A stretch of DNA of 64,000 bases from Bradyrhizobium sp. 132 (GCF_023074185.1 NZ_JADPKY010000139.1:1-64000); one strand, 5' to 3'; numbered from the stretch's first letter, positions 18,285 to 27,209 are shown. A program made the numbers and translations. The notes: generated by a model not told the origin, from the letters alone.

Positions 18285-18731
18285 ATGGAACACGTCGAAC
18301 AAGTTCGATTCGGCGATCAGCTCTACGCCATCATCGTGCGCGCCTCGTTCCGCGAACCCGGCATCCATTTCTTCTCGACGCCCGAGCTATCGCAGCAACT
18401 CGCCTTCATGAGCCATCCCGAGGGCAAGAGCATCGCGCCCCACCGCCACAACAAGGTGACGCGGGAGGTGCACTACACGCAAGAGGTGCTCCTGATCCAG
18501 AAGGGCAAGCTCCAGGTCGATTTCTACACGGCGGCCGAAGAATATCTGGAAAGCCGCATCCTGAGCGCGGGCGACATCATCCTGCTCTGCAGCGGCGCGC
18601 ACGGCTTCCACGTGCTTGAGCCGCTCGAGATGTTCGAGATCAAGCAAGGCCCCTATGCCGGCGAGAACGACAAGACTCGTTTCCCCGAAGCCGCGCCGTC
18701 CGAGATCAGGGTCAAAGGTCCAGGCCTATGA
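18285..18731 (+). CDS. Cupin-like small protein of the glycan locus
   Basis: 148 residues with a single cupin barrel. The first motif is APHRHNKVTREVHYTQEVLLIQKG (two His spaced by one, then a Glu), and the second is GDIILLCSGAHGFHVLE. The metal ligands His-x-His, Glu and the later His are present. Such short cupins sit in many O-antigen and capsule loci, where a function is rarely proven; isomerase or sensory roles are possible. It ends 26 bases before the DegT gene, which begins at a GTG. A ten-codon frame (18728-18760) overlaps its stop and precedes that GTG; I regard it as chance. Confidence 0.75.
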   Translation: MEHVEQVRFGDQLYAIIVRASFREPGIHFFSTPELSQQLAFMSHPEGKSIAPHRHNKVTREVHYTQEVLLIQKGKLQVDFYTAAEEYLESRILSAGDIILLCSGAHGFHVLEPLEMFEIKQGPYAGENDKTRFPEAAPSEIRVKGPGL

Positions 18732-18756
18732 GCGAGACGCCTGTGAGGGAAAACCT

Positions 18757-19878
18757 GTGAGCGACGCTTTCATCCCCGTCAACACGCCGCTGCTCGACGG
18801 AAACGAGGCCGAGTATCTTGCGGAGTGCATCCGGACCGGTTGGATCTCGTCCGAAGGCCCGTTCGTCAAGCGTTTTGAGCAGGCGATGGCGGAGGCCGCC
18901 GGCCGGCGCCACGGCGTCGCCGTCACCAATGGATCCGTTGCGCTCGACATCGCCGTGCATGCACTCGGACTGCAGGCGGGTGACGAGGTCATCGTTCCGA
19001 CTTTCACGATCATCAGCTGCGCAGCCGCCGTGACCCGGGCGGGGCTGGTCCCGGTTGGTGTCGATTGCGACCCCGCGACCTGGAACATGACGATCGAGGG
19101 CGTCGAGGCCGCGATCACGCCGCGCACGCGGGCGATCATGCTGGTTCACATCTACGGTCTGCCGGTCGACCTCGAACCGATCATGAAGCTCGCCAAGGCG
19201 CGCGGCCTGAAGGTGATCGAGGACGCCGCCGAAATGCACGGCCAGACCTATCGCGGTGCGCCCTGCGGCAGCTTCGGGGACGTCTCGACCTTCAGCTTCT
19301 ATCCGAACAAGCACGTCACGACCGGTGAAGGCGGCATGATCGTCACCGACGACGATGCGCTGGCCGAGCATCTCGCAAGCCTTCGCAATCTCTGTTTCCA
19401 GCCGCAGCAGCGCTTCGTCCACGAAGAGCTCGGCTGGAACGCTCGCATGACGAATCTTCAGGCTGCGCTCGGCGTCGCCCAGGTCGAGCGCCTGCCGCGG
19501 ACCGTCGAGATCAAGCGCCGCATCGGCCTGCTCTATGATCAGCATCTCGCCGATATTGCCAGTATCCGCCGGCCCGTCGCCCGGACCAACTACGCCGAGA
19601 ACATCTACTGGGTCTATGGCGTCGTGCTGAACGACGACGTCGCCTTCGACGCCAAGGAGGCGATGCGGCGCCTGGCGCAGAAAGGCATTGGAACGCGGCC
19701 GTTCTTCTGGTGCATGCACCAGCAGCCGGTGCTGCGCCGCATGGGCTTGATGCTGGATGAATCACATCCTCACGCGGAATATATCGCCCGTCGCGGCTTT
19801 TATCTGCCAAGCGGACTTGCATTGACCGAGGGCGAGATCGCCCGGTCGGCGCAGGCGCTCAGGGAGGTCTTGCCGTGA
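18757..19878 (+). CDS. DegT/DnrJ/EryC1/StrS aminotransferase (perosamine synthase-like)
   Basis: 373 residues, type-I PLP fold. The PLP lysine lies in FSFYPNKHVTTGEGG (Lys near residue 187). The cofactor Asp is in KVIEDAAEMHGQTY and the phosphate-binding region is NGSVALDIAVHAL. The N-terminal DGNEAEYLAECIRTGWISSEG matches GDP-perosamine synthase and related sugar 4-aminotransferases. It would aminate a keto-sugar nucleotide using glutamate. GTG 18757 is chosen for the purine-rich GAGGGAAAA just before it. Its stop overlaps the next GTG (GTGA), so it is coupled to the methyltransferase. GDP- versus dTDP-sugar preference cannot be read from the sequence. Confidence 0.9.
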   Translation: MSDAFIPVNTPLLDGNEAEYLAECIRTGWISSEGPFVKRFEQAMAEAAGRRHGVAVTNGSVALDIAVHALGLQAGDEVIVPTFTIISCAAAVTRAGLVPVGVDCDPATWNMTIEGVEAAITPRTRAIMLVHIYGLPVDLEPIMKLAKARGLKVIEDAAEMHGQTYRGAPCGSFGDVSTFSFYPNKHVTTGEGGMIVTDDDALAEHLASLRNLCFQPQQRFVHEELGWNARMTNLQAALGVAQVERLPRTVEIKRRIGLLYDQHLADIASIRRPVARTNYAENIYWVYGVVLNDDVAFDAKEAMRRLAQKGIGTRPFFWCMHQQPVLRRMGLMLDESHPHAEYIARRGFYLPSGLALTEGEIARSAQALREVLP

Positions 19879-20642
19879 CTGTCTTCGCGGACTACGCGCC
19901 CTGGTACGATCTGCTGTACCGGGACAAGGACTACGCGACGGAGACGGACTTCGTCGAAAGTCGACTGCGCGCGCATGGGGTTGCCGCGGGCAAGCTGCTC
20001 GATCTCGGCTGCGGCACCGGCGTGCACGCGATCGAATTCGCCCGCCGCGGCTGGAGCGCCGCCGGCGTCGATCTCAGCCCTGACATGATCGCCAGGGCGA
20101 AGACCCGCGCGGAGCAGGCCGGCCTCGCCATTCCCTTCCGCCAGGGCGATGCCTGCGAGACCGGCCCCGAGCGCGGCTACGACGCGGTGGTGTCGCTGTT
20201 TCACGTCGCAAGCTATCAGAACGATCATGACAGGCTGGAAGCGCTGTTGAGGACCGCGCACTCGGCCTTGAAGCCGGGCGGCGTATTCTTCTTCGATTAC
20301 TGGTATGGCGGCGCGGTGCTGGCGCAGGGCGTGGAGACGCGCGTCAAGGTGATCGAGCAGGCCCCGCTGCGCCTGACCCGGATCGCGCAATCCGACCATG
20401 ACGAGCGGAATGCGACGGTATTCGTCAACTACACCCTGTTCTGCGAGGACATGGACCGCTCGACGATCAGGCGCGTCGTCGAGACCCATCGCATGCGCTA
20501 CTGGTTCCCCTTCGAGGTCGATGCCGTGCTCAGGCGTTGCGGGTTCGAGCCGGCCGGCAGCCATGCCTGGCTGTCCGACGCTGCGCCGAACGTGAAGGAC
20601 TGGGCCGCCTGGTCCATCGCGAGAAAGTCCGCGCACCCGTGA
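19875..20642 (+). CDS. Class I SAM-dependent methyltransferase
   Basis: 255 residues. SAM-binding motif I is LLDLGCGTGVHAIEFA (about residues 40-55). Motif II has AAGVDLSPDMIARAK and motif III reads GYDAVVSLFHVASY. It probably methylates a sugar or a sugar-nucleotide intermediate, judging from its position between the DegT aminotransferase and a glycosyltransferase, with four-base GTGA overlaps at both ends. The start is a GTG at 19875, forced by coupling. Acceptor unknown. Confidence 0.85.
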   Translation: MTVFADYAPWYDLLYRDKDYATETDFVESRLRAHGVAAGKLLDLGCGTGVHAIEFARRGWSAAGVDLSPDMIARAKTRAEQAGLAIPFRQGDACETGPERGYDAVVSLFHVASYQNDHDRLEALLRTAHSALKPGGVFFFDYWYGGAVLAQGVETRVKVIEQAPLRLTRIAQSDHDERNATVFVNYTLFCEDMDRSTIRRVVETHRMRYWFPFEVDAVLRRCGFEPAGSHAWLSDAAPNVKDWAAWSIARKSAHP

Positions 20643-21850
20643 AGCGCTACCACGTCGGCATCTTCCTCGAACTGCCGCTCGACGTAGGCGGCGGCTTCCA
20701 GCAGTCGCTCACCGACATCATGTGGATGCGCGACTGGGCCAGGACCGCCGGTATCGACGTCACCGTGTTCACGACGCTGCACGACAACGTCGCGATTCTC
20801 GCCGATCTCGGCGTCGACAGCGTGTATCTGAAGCTCGGCTGGCTCGACCGCCTGGTCCTGTTCCTGAAATACTCCGGACCGTTCGACCTGCTGCAATACA
20901 CCATGCGGGTCCGCGCGCCATTCGAGAAAAAACTGATCAGGTCCGGCGTCGACATCGTCTATTTCACCACCACCTCGAACTGGAACCTGGTGCTCTACCA
21001 GCTGCCGTTCATCATCACGATCTTCGACGGCTGCTTCCGCGACAGTCCTGAATTCGACGAGGTCCGTGAATTCGCACAGTTCGAGCGCCGCGACACGGTC
21101 TGGCGCAACGGCGCCATCAAGGCCTCGGTGATCGTCACCAACGCCGACGAGCTGATCGACATGCTGTGCCGGCGCTATGCCATGGAGCGCGACCACGCCG
21201 TCTGCATCCCGTTCTCGCCCTCACCCTATGTGTCGCGATCGGAGGCGACCGGGGCTGTCGAGGATGACGTGATCCTCAGGAAGCACGGCATCGAGCCCGG
21301 CTATCTGTTCTATCCGGCACAATTCTGGTCGCATAAGAACCACGGAACCATCCTGCTTGCGATGTGCATGCTCAGGGATCAGGGCGAGAAGCACCGGCTG
21401 GTGCTCTGCGGCTCCGATCGCGGCGCGCGCGCCGCATTCGAGGCGCTGGTGGCGCAGCACGGTCTCGGCGATTGCGTGCACATGCTCGGCTTTGTCCCCA
21501 ACGCGGAGCTAGGCGCGCTTTATCGCGGCGCGCACGCGCTGGTGATGGCCACCTATTTCGGCCCGACTAACCTGCCTCCGCTCGAGGCCTGGGCGGTCGG
21601 CACCCCCGTAATCTATCCGGAAGCCTTCCAGGCGCAGGCCGGCGACGCAGCCATCCTGTTCGACTACGACGATCCGGCTTCGCTCGCGAAGGCCATCGTC
21701 AAGGTCGGCTCGGCCGAAGAGCGCACCCGGCTCGCCGCCGCGGGCAAGCAGAGGCTTGCCTACTTCGCGGAGCGGATCGACGAAGGGCATCGGCAGCTTG
21801 CCCGGCACCTGATGCGGTTGAGACATCGCCGCTACCCCCGGATCTACTGA
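20639..21850 (+). CDS. Glycosyltransferase family 4-like
   Basis: 403 residues from the GTG at 20639 (KRYHVGIFLELPLDVGGGFQQSL). The glycine-rich loop GGGFQQSL fits the acceptor side of GT-B enzymes. The C-terminal lobe has FYPAQFWSHKNHGTILLAM, LVLCGSDRG and ALVMATYFGPTNLPPLEAWAVGTPV, a good GT4 E-x7-E-like region. It probably extends the same glycan as its upstream neighbours, with which it shares overlapping start/stop codons. Open codons upstream to 20537 belong to the methyltransferase shadow. Confidence 0.85.
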   Translation: MKRYHVGIFLELPLDVGGGFQQSLTDIMWMRDWARTAGIDVTVFTTLHDNVAILADLGVDSVYLKLGWLDRLVLFLKYSGPFDLLQYTMRVRAPFEKKLIRSGVDIVYFTTTSNWNLVLYQLPFIITIFDGCFRDSPEFDEVREFAQFERRDTVWRNGAIKASVIVTNADELIDMLCRRYAMERDHAVCIPFSPSPYVSRSEATGAVEDDVILRKHGIEPGYLFYPAQFWSHKNHGTILLAMCMLRDQGEKHRLVLCGSDRGARAAFEALVAQHGLGDCVHMLGFVPNAELGALYRGAHALVMATYFGPTNLPPLEAWAVGTPVIYPEAFQAQAGDAAILFDYDDPASLAKAIVKVGSAEERTRLAAAGKQRLAYFAERIDEGHRQLARHLMRLRHRRYPRIY

Positions 21851-21854
21851 GACC

Positions 21855-22020
21855 AGGGCAACGCTGGCGGGGACAGGAAGGGCACGCTCATCCCACCGAG
21901 CGATGATGGCATAATGCCACTGTTTTGCCCGACGCGTCAACCTATTTTTCGTAAAATCCGCAATACGGGCGCGGGGCCCCCGCGCCTTTGCATGGGGTTG
22001 TTTTCGAAATTTGGCTGACG
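21855..22020. repeat. Intergenic repeat with strong hairpin between convergent genes
   Basis: The stretch contains GCCACTGTTTTGCCCGACGC, then the palindrome GGGCGCGGGG-CCCCCGCGCC followed by TTTG (21968-21990), and TGCATGGGGTTGTTTTCGAA. I recall these words as part of a dispersed Bradyrhizobium intergenic repeat. The hairpin lies between the glycosyltransferase ending at 21850 and the flippase ending at 22033 on the other strand, and could terminate both. Confidence 0.5.
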
Positions 22021-22032
22021 AGCCCGGACCCT

Positions 22033-23604
22033 TCAGTTCGGCAGCGCTGCCAGCAGGCGTCCGCGCACGTGCGCCATCAGCAGCGGGCTCGCCGCAAAGG
22101 CGACGACCCCGACCCAGATCGCGCATTCCGCCAGGAAGCGGAGCATCCCCGTTCCCGGCACCAGGGCGTGGATCGCCAATCCAAGCCCCCATCCACCGAA
22201 CACGATCGTGACCATGACCACGACCAGCACCAGCATGTGGCGGAGCGGACGGGAAAGCGTCTGAAGCATGATGACGACCGTCAGGATTCCGAACTGGGTC
22301 ATGAGGTCACTTGCCACGATCGCGATCGCCGCGCCGAGGGGCCCGAACCTGGGAATGAGAAGGGTCGACAGGATCAGGAACGCGATCAGCTGCAATCCCT
22401 TGGTCCGGACCAGCAGATCGCCGCGATTGCTGTGATTGGCAAAGACGAACGCCATCAGCGAGGGCGCGATGATGGCGGAACCGAGCAGCAGCGTGATAGC
22501 GAGCGTGGCATTGTTCGGGATGCTGCCGTGAGTCCACAGCGCGAAGAAATCCGACCAGAATGGCAACGCCCCGGCGACGATCAGGCTTGCCGCAGCGGTC
22601 ACGAGCAGCGATCCCTGGGCATAGAGCGCGCGCAGCCGCACCTTGTCGCCGATGGCATGGTCGTGGCCGAGCTCCGCACCGATCGGCAGTGTGATCAGGA
22701 TACAAACACTCCTCACAAAGCTCGAGATCACGCGGACCAGGCCCCATTGCGCCACCGCGACGCGATCGGCGACCATCGCGCTGACCAGCAGCACCGGCAC
22801 GTTGATGAGCGCAAGCTCGGTGAGGTTGGCGATGGAGAAGGGCAAGGCCGGGCCGAATTGCCCGGCGCTCCAGCGCCAGGACACGGAGCGGCCGCGGCCA
22901 CGACGCAGGAACGGCAACTGGCGCGGCGCGTCATAGACGATCAGGAACAGCGCAAACAGGATCTGGGCCGCGACATAGGCCACCGCGACCGAGAGCAGGC
23001 TGCCGAACCAGACGATCGCGACGAGCTGGCCGACCTGCCCGAGCAGCAGCGCTATGTTTTGCGACCACACGGCCCGGCCGTATTTGCCGCGCACGCGGTA
23101 GAGGCCGGCGACGAGATTGGCCGGCAACGCGAGCAGCACGCCGAGGGTGATCGCGAGCATCGCGGTGTCGAAGGTCGGCACCCCCTGAAATCCCAGAACC
23201 GCGGCGGGCGGACACAGCTCGGTGCCGACGATCAGCAGCGTGCCGAGCACCACGACGATCCGCAGGTAGATCCGTTTCATGCGGGCGTAGAAGCTCGCCG
23301 TGCGTCCGTCGCAATCGACGCAGGACTTGAAAGCGAGAAACCGGTTGATGGAGCGAAGCTGCAAGCCGCAGTCCGCGACGATAACGAGGGCTCCGGCAGC
23401 ATAGAGCGCAAGCCAGGCCGCGAGCATGTCGCTGCTCCAGAAATGCAGGAATGCGGGGATGAGGAGCAGTTGCTGCGTCAGCCCCAAGACCATCTGCACC
23501 AAGTTTGCCGACCAGCCCTGAATGAGCCGGTGAAGGCGGCCGCTGCCCCCTTCGCTCTTGGGTCCATCCGTCCTGGCTGGCGCGTCAACTTGCGTATCGG
23601 TCAA
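22033..23604 (-). CDS. Polysaccharide flippase-like membrane protein (Wzx/MATE type)
   Basis: About 523 residues with 12-14 predicted helices (for example LLLIPAFLHFW, MLAITLGVLLALPANLVAGLYR, IVWFGSLLSVAVAYVAAQILFALFLIV). A GLYRVRGKYGRAVWSQNIALLL stretch in the middle resembles the polysaccharide-synthase (PST) flippase family. It would move lipid-linked repeat units across the inner membrane. The TTG at 23604 is preferred because GGGGAAGGATG precedes it. Upstream ATGs to 23724 are open, but that sequence is glycine/arginine-rich and reaches into the promoter region shared with wecE. It is divergent from wecE. Confidence 0.75.
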   Translation of the reverse strand: MTDTQVDAPARTDGPKSEGGSGRLHRLIQGWSANLVQMVLGLTQQLLLIPAFLHFWSSDMLAAWLALYAAGALVIVADCGLQLRSINRFLAFKSCVDCDGRTASFYARMKRIYLRIVVVLGTLLIVGTELCPPAAVLGFQGVPTFDTAMLAITLGVLLALPANLVAGLYRVRGKYGRAVWSQNIALLLGQVGQLVAIVWFGSLLSVAVAYVAAQILFALFLIVYDAPRQLPFLRRGRGRSVSWRWSAGQFGPALPFSIANLTELALINVPVLLVSAMVADRVAVAQWGLVRVISSFVRSVCILITLPIGAELGHDHAIGDKVRLRALYAQGSLLVTAAASLIVAGALPFWSDFFALWTHGSIPNNATLAITLLLGSAIIAPSLMAFVFANHSNRGDLLVRTKGLQLIAFLILSTLLIPRFGPLGAAIAIVASDLMTQFGILTVVIMLQTLSRPLRHMLVLVVVMVTIVFGGWGLGLAIHALVPGTGMLRFLAECAIWVGVVAFAASPLLMAHVRGRLLAALPN

Positions 23605-23779
23605 GCCGCATCCTTCCCCGCGACCGCGCGCCACGAACCGTCCCGATTGCCCGCGATCGGCGGCGGCAGCGGTTCCTACGGACGCCGCAGGATCGCCATT
23701 GATTCCCGCAGCGGAAAACGCCAACGTGGATTCGAAGCAGAGCGTCAGCGCGTCTTAAGGTGGTTCAACGACTTAGGCA

Positions 23780-24922
23780 ATGGCATCCGAGTTCATCCCG
23801 TTCAATCGGCCCTACCCGACCGGAAAAGAATCCGGCTACATCCGGAACGCGCTGGAGAGCCTTCACGTGTCCGGCGACGGTCGCTTCAGCAAGCTTTGCC
23901 ACCAATGGATCGAGCAGCGCACCGGATGCGCGCGAGCTTTGCTGACGCACTCCTGCACCTCGGCCCTCGACCTCGCCGCGATGCTGCTCGACCTTAAGAG
24001 CGGCGACGAAGTGATCGTGCCATCGTTCACCTTTGTCTCGACGGCGAACGCCTTCGTGCTGCGCGGCGCGGTCCCGGTCTTCGTCGACATTCGCCAAGAC
24101 ACTCTCAACCTCGACGAACGGAAGATCGAGGCCGCCATCACCTCGCGCACGCGCGCGATCGCGCCGGTGCATTATGCCGGCGTCGGCTGCGAGATGGATG
24201 CGATCGTCGCGATCGCAAAGCGTCACAATCTGCGGATCGTCGAGGACGCCGCGCAAGGGATCATGGCAATCTACAAGGGCTCGGCGCTCGGTGCCATCGG
24301 CGATTTCGGCAGCTTCAGCTTTCACGAGACCAAGAATATCATGTCGGGCGAAGGCGGCTGCCTGCTGGTGAACGACCCCGAGCTTTCGCTGCGCGCCGAG
24401 ATCATGCGCGAGAAGGGCACCGATCGCAGCCGGTTCTTCCGCGGCGAGGTCGACAAATACACCTGGCAGGATATCGGCTCCTCCTATCTGCCGAGCGATC
24501 TCACCGCCGCCTTCCTCTGGGCCCAGCTCGAGGAGGCCGAGCGCATCACGCGCGAGCGGCTGGCGATCTGGAACAGGTATCACGACATGCTGGCGCCGAT
24601 GGAGCAGCGCGGTCTCCTGCGCCGCCCCATCGTGCCCGGCCACTGCAGCCACAATGGACATCTCTACTACGTACTGCTGCCACCGGAGATCGACCGGTCG
24701 ATGGTTCTGCGCAAATTCAGGGACGAGAATATCCAAGCGGTCTTCCACTACGTGCCGCTGCATTCCTCGCCTGCGGGGCAGCGGTTCGGACGGACGCATG
24801 GCGATCTGGCGCTGACGACCGAACTCTCGGAACGTCTGATCCGGTTGCCGATGTGGATGGGCTTACAGCGGGCTCAGCAAGAGCGGATCTGCGACACGCT
24901 GGGGACGATCCTCGGGCGGTAG
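23780..24922 (+). CDS. wecE: dTDP-4-amino-4,6-dideoxygalactose transaminase
   Basis: 380 residues, closely matching WecE/RffA. Family words are FNRPYPTGKESGYI, SGDGRFSKLCHQWIE, LTHSCTSALDLAAML, PSFTFVSTANAFVLRGAVPV and VHYAGVGCEMD. The PLP lysine is in SFHETKNIMSGEGG, and the cofactor Asp is in VEDAAQGIMAIYKG. It transfers the amino group of glutamate to C4 of dTDP-4-keto-6-deoxyglucose, giving dTDP-Fuc4N or an epimer. The substrate would come from RfbA/RfbB encoded at 46-48 kb. ATG 23780 gives the expected family length. Confidence 0.93.
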   Translation: MASEFIPFNRPYPTGKESGYIRNALESLHVSGDGRFSKLCHQWIEQRTGCARALLTHSCTSALDLAAMLLDLKSGDEVIVPSFTFVSTANAFVLRGAVPVFVDIRQDTLNLDERKIEAAITSRTRAIAPVHYAGVGCEMDAIVAIAKRHNLRIVEDAAQGIMAIYKGSALGAIGDFGSFSFHETKNIMSGEGGCLLVNDPELSLRAEIMREKGTDRSRFFRGEVDKYTWQDIGSSYLPSDLTAAFLWAQLEEAERITRERLAIWNRYHDMLAPMEQRGLLRRPIVPGHCSHNGHLYYVLLPPEIDRSMVLRKFRDENIQAVFHYVPLHSSPAGQRFGRTHGDLALTTELSERLIRLPMWMGLQRAQQERICDTLGTILGR

Positions 24923-24985
24923 AACGTTTTCCCGCGAAGTTGAGACCGGCTCACGTCAAGAAAGCGCGTCAAAACCACACTCTCC
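24923..24985. repeat. Dispersed repeat, GCGTTTTC-GCGAAGT type, copy 2
   Basis: ACGTTTTCCCGCGAAGTTGA, then ACCGGCTCACGTCAAGAAAG, then CGCGTCAAAA. Apart from scattered changes this is the element at 13763-13815. It starts directly at the wecE stop codon, separating it from the type II secretion remnants. Confidence 0.6.
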
Positions 24986-25466
24986 CTAGAGCCCGTCCGA
25001 TTCTCCGTTCTTGGGTGTCGAGCGCGGCACGAAGGGCGCAAAGGACTGATCGGCCGCCGTCGGCGCCACCAGCTTGCCGCCATTGGCGGGCACGCCCGCC
25101 ACACCCGGCATTCCGGGCAGCGGCCGGTGGCGGTGGAGCAAGCGGTCCATCCAGGCGCTGCAGCACGAGCACCTCACTGCGATCGCCCTGCTTGAGGGTC
25201 ACCTCACGCGGCTGGACCTCGCTCAGAGATCAACCGGAGCGGGATTCGCCCTGGCGCAGCCGAACCATCGTCTGGTCGGTCCGGTCGATCAGAATCGCGA
25301 TGGCATCGCCTTCCCCCACCACGGCTCCCACCAGGATCAGAGGGGGCGCCGCCTCCGTCACCTTGGGCGGCGGGGACGCGCCCGTCTCCTCGACGGGCAT
25401 CGTGGCCACCGCACGGGGCGGCGGGCGGCGGCTCCGCGCAGGTCGGTGGCAAACGCCGTCGTCGGC
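24986..25466 (-). pseudogene. Remnant of a type II secretion gene (GspN/GspC-like PDZ-free protein)
   Basis: On the minus strand a proline-rich linker (RRPPPRAVATMPVEETGASPP) leads to PPLILVGAVVGEGDAIAILI and VRLRQGESRSG. The frame then has a TGA (25229-25231 region) where a Trp is expected. Behind the stop it continues in the same frame with SLSEVQPREVTLKQGDRSEV and LVLQRLDG. A further frameshift moves the C-terminus to PGMPGVAGVPANGG and a stop at 24986. The LVG-x-VVGE...AI...VRLR-GES-GW pattern is what I know from rhizobial general secretion pathway N/C-type proteins. With a nonsense codon and a frameshift it is a pseudogene. The N-terminal part cannot be reconstructed upstream of about 25466. 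Confidence 0.6.
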
Positions 25467-25506
25467 TCGCAGGACCTCAGCTCGCGCATCTGGGGCGTAC
25501 CGGCGC

Positions 25507-25794
25507 AGGCGCGGCCGTGACGGGCTCGGGCTCGGCGACGTCAAGCTGGCGGGGGTTGCCGGTACCTGGCTCGATCTCACAACGGTCGCCGTGGCGATCG
25601 AGCTGGCGGCGCTCTCGGCGATTGCCGCCTATGTCTTCAATGCTGCACTGCGAAGAAAGTCGCTGAGCGCGACAGCCTTCCTGCCGTTCGGCCTGTTCCT
25701 GACGCCGGCAATCGGGCTGGGCTGGCTCGCCGAGGTTTTGGCGGCCGATTGGCCCACGATCTGGCTGGCCCTCTGGCCGGCTAGAACGCCTTAG
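25507..25794 (+). pseudogene. C-terminal remnant of a prepilin peptidase (A24 family, GspO-like)
   Basis: About 94 codons encode RGRDGLGLGDVKLAGVAGTW, then LPFGLFLTPAIGLGWLAEVL. The GxGDVK motif holds the second catalytic Asp of A24 aspartic prepilin peptidases, and the terminal helix with PFG-x-FL-x-PA is also typical. The N-terminal two thirds, including the first Asp and membrane helices, are absent, and the frame upstream (to 24853) is noise over the neighbouring remnant. A deletion probably fused the two T2SS fragments. The stop overlaps the end of the Sel1 gene on the other strand. Confidence 0.7.
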
Positions 25795-26339
25795 TGCTCG
25801 CGGCTCGGCGTCCATTCGAGGGCGCGCATGCGCGCCTCCGCGATCTCGGCGCGGGTCATCTTGGTGGTGACGGCATCGCGGATCCTAGCCCGCGCCTCGC
25901 GTGCCCGCGGCGGCGCCGCCGATGTCGCGAGATTGAGCCATCTCGAGGCCTCGACAATGTCCCGCGGCACGCCCTGCCCGCGATCGTAAAGCAGGCCGAG
26001 AGAAAATTGGGCGAGGCTGTCGCCCTGCTCCGCGGCGCGGCGGTACCACATCGCGGCTTCGGTATAATTCTGCGGCACGCCGCGGCCGGTCTCGAACATG
26101 AAGCCCAGATGCGACTGCGCGGTGGCATTGCCCCGTTCGGCCAACGGAATGAACGCCCGCGAGCCCGCCACATAATCCTGCCGCTTGAAGGCGGCGACGC
26201 CCTGGCCGAGGGATTGGGCGTGCAGAGGACCGCTCACCGCAACGAGGACAAGCAGCGAGGCGAACAACGATCGCAATTTCCAGACGCGGTCAGTGGCCGA
26301 ACGCAACGGAGGAACGCGATCGTTTCGATGGCTGCTCAT
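25791..26339 (-). CDS. Sel1-repeat (TPR-like) exported protein
   Basis: 182 residues. An N-terminal stretch of about 20 basic residues precedes a signal-like helix LRSLFASLLVLVAVSGPLHAQS. Then come three Sel1-like units: AAFKRQDYVAGSRAFIPLAE, NATAQSHLGFMFETGRGVPQ and DSLAQFSLGLLYDRGQGVPR, with A-x2-WYRRAAEQG between. Sel1 repeats mediate protein contacts, often in envelope processes. It is divergent from the methyltransferase at 26456. Relatives sit next to type II secretion genes, which agrees with the neighbouring remnants; a functional link is inference. The start could also be the Met/Val nearer the hydrophobic segment. Confidence 0.8.
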   Translation of the reverse strand: MSSHRNDRVPPLRSATDRVWKLRSLFASLLVLVAVSGPLHAQSLGQGVAAFKRQDYVAGSRAFIPLAERGNATAQSHLGFMFETGRGVPQNYTEAAMWYRRAAEQGDSLAQFSLGLLYDRGQGVPRDIVEASRWLNLATSAAPPRAREARARIRDAVTTKMTRAEIAEARMRALEWTPSREH

Positions 26340-26455
26340 CCTTGCGACACTAGACGTCCAGCCTCAAAAAATCCACAGCCCCTGGCTGGCTTCTGCGATC
26401 CCGAGCTTCTATAGGTCCGCGGCGACGGCGAACAGCTCGCTTTCGGGAGAACGAC

Positions 26456-27088
26456 GTGGCAGAGCGAATTACCGGCCTGTATCGAGCGATCCGGCTTCCC
26501 GCAGTCTACAAGGGATTGATGTCCGCGCTCGGCGCCGACAATGCGATCAGGCGATACGTCAGCGAGGTGCTCGAGCCAGCCCCCGGCATCAAGATGCTGG
26601 ACGTTGGCTGCGGGCCGGCCAATGTTCTCGCTTATCTGCCCGCGCTGGATTACACGGGCATCGATCACAACGAGAACCACATCGCATTCGCGCGCCAGCT
26701 CTACGGCAGTCGCGGCCGCTTCATCGTCGGCTCGGCCGATCAGCTGCATCAGGACGGGAACAGCTTCGACCTGATCAACGTATCCGCCATCCTTCATCAT
26801 CTCGATGATGATCAGGCCAAGGCGATGTTCAAGTCGTTGAAGCCGCTGCTCAAGCACGGCGGAAGGATCACCACGATCGACAACGTCTGGCTTCCCCGCC
26901 AGCGCGCGATCGCCAAGTTCATCAACAATCTCGACTCCGGGATGAACATCAGGACACCGGAGGGCTATCTGGGTTTAATGAGCGGCCTCGGCTACGATAT
27001 TCAACCCCGCGTCTTTCACGACCTGCTGCGGGTGCCCTACGATCACTTCGTCATGGTAGCTCAAAGCGCTCAGGCGCCCTCACTTTGA
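26456..27088 (+). CDS. Class I SAM-dependent methyltransferase
   Basis: 210 residues from a GTG at 26456 with GGGAGAA about six bases before it. Motif I is MLDVGCGPANVLAYLP (about residues 48-63), the acidic loop is YTGIDHNENHIAFA, and motif IV/post-I region is FDLINVSAILHHLDDD. The C-terminal half has VWLPRQRAIAKFINNLDSG. It looks like a small-molecule or sugar methyltransferase. It stands alone, divergent from the Sel1 gene and convergent with a beta-helix gene, with a strong terminator hairpin between. Confidence 0.82.
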   Translation: MAERITGLYRAIRLPAVYKGLMSALGADNAIRRYVSEVLEPAPGIKMLDVGCGPANVLAYLPALDYTGIDHNENHIAFARQLYGSRGRFIVGSADQLHQDGNSFDLINVSAILHHLDDDQAKAMFKSLKPLLKHGGRITTIDNVWLPRQRAIAKFINNLDSGMNIRTPEGYLGLMSGLGYDIQPRVFHDLLRVPYDHFVMVAQSAQAPSL

Positions 27089-27180
27089 GTTGTCGCGCCG
27101 GTCAGGCCGCGCGGACAATCGTGACGCGGCGCTCCCCTTGATCCAACGCAGGCGAAGCCAGCGTGCTTCCCGCAAATGCA

Positions 27181-27209
27181 AAGCCCCGGGCGACGCGCGC
27201 CCGGGGCTT
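27181..27209. terminator. Strong bidirectional hairpin between convergent genes
   Basis: AAGCCCCGGGCG (27181-27192) pairs perfectly with CGCCCGGGGCTT (27198-27209) across a five-base loop. It lies between the methyltransferase ending at 27088 and the beta-helix gene ending near 27262 on the other strand. The A-rich left and T-containing right flanks allow termination in both directions. The second beta-helix gene has the same arrangement at 30469-30494. Confidence 0.7.

Noticed and set aside
18728-18760. Ten-codon frame MSETPVRENL overlapping the cupin stop
   Set aside because: Too short and without its own context; the DegT gene starts at the GTG at 18757 with a purine-rich site, so this is likely chance, although a leader role cannot be excluded.
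21988-23997. A 669-codon plus-strand frame opposite the flippase
   Set aside because: Antisense to a clear multispanning protein; the translation is rich in Arg, Asp, His and Gln and lacks domain words.
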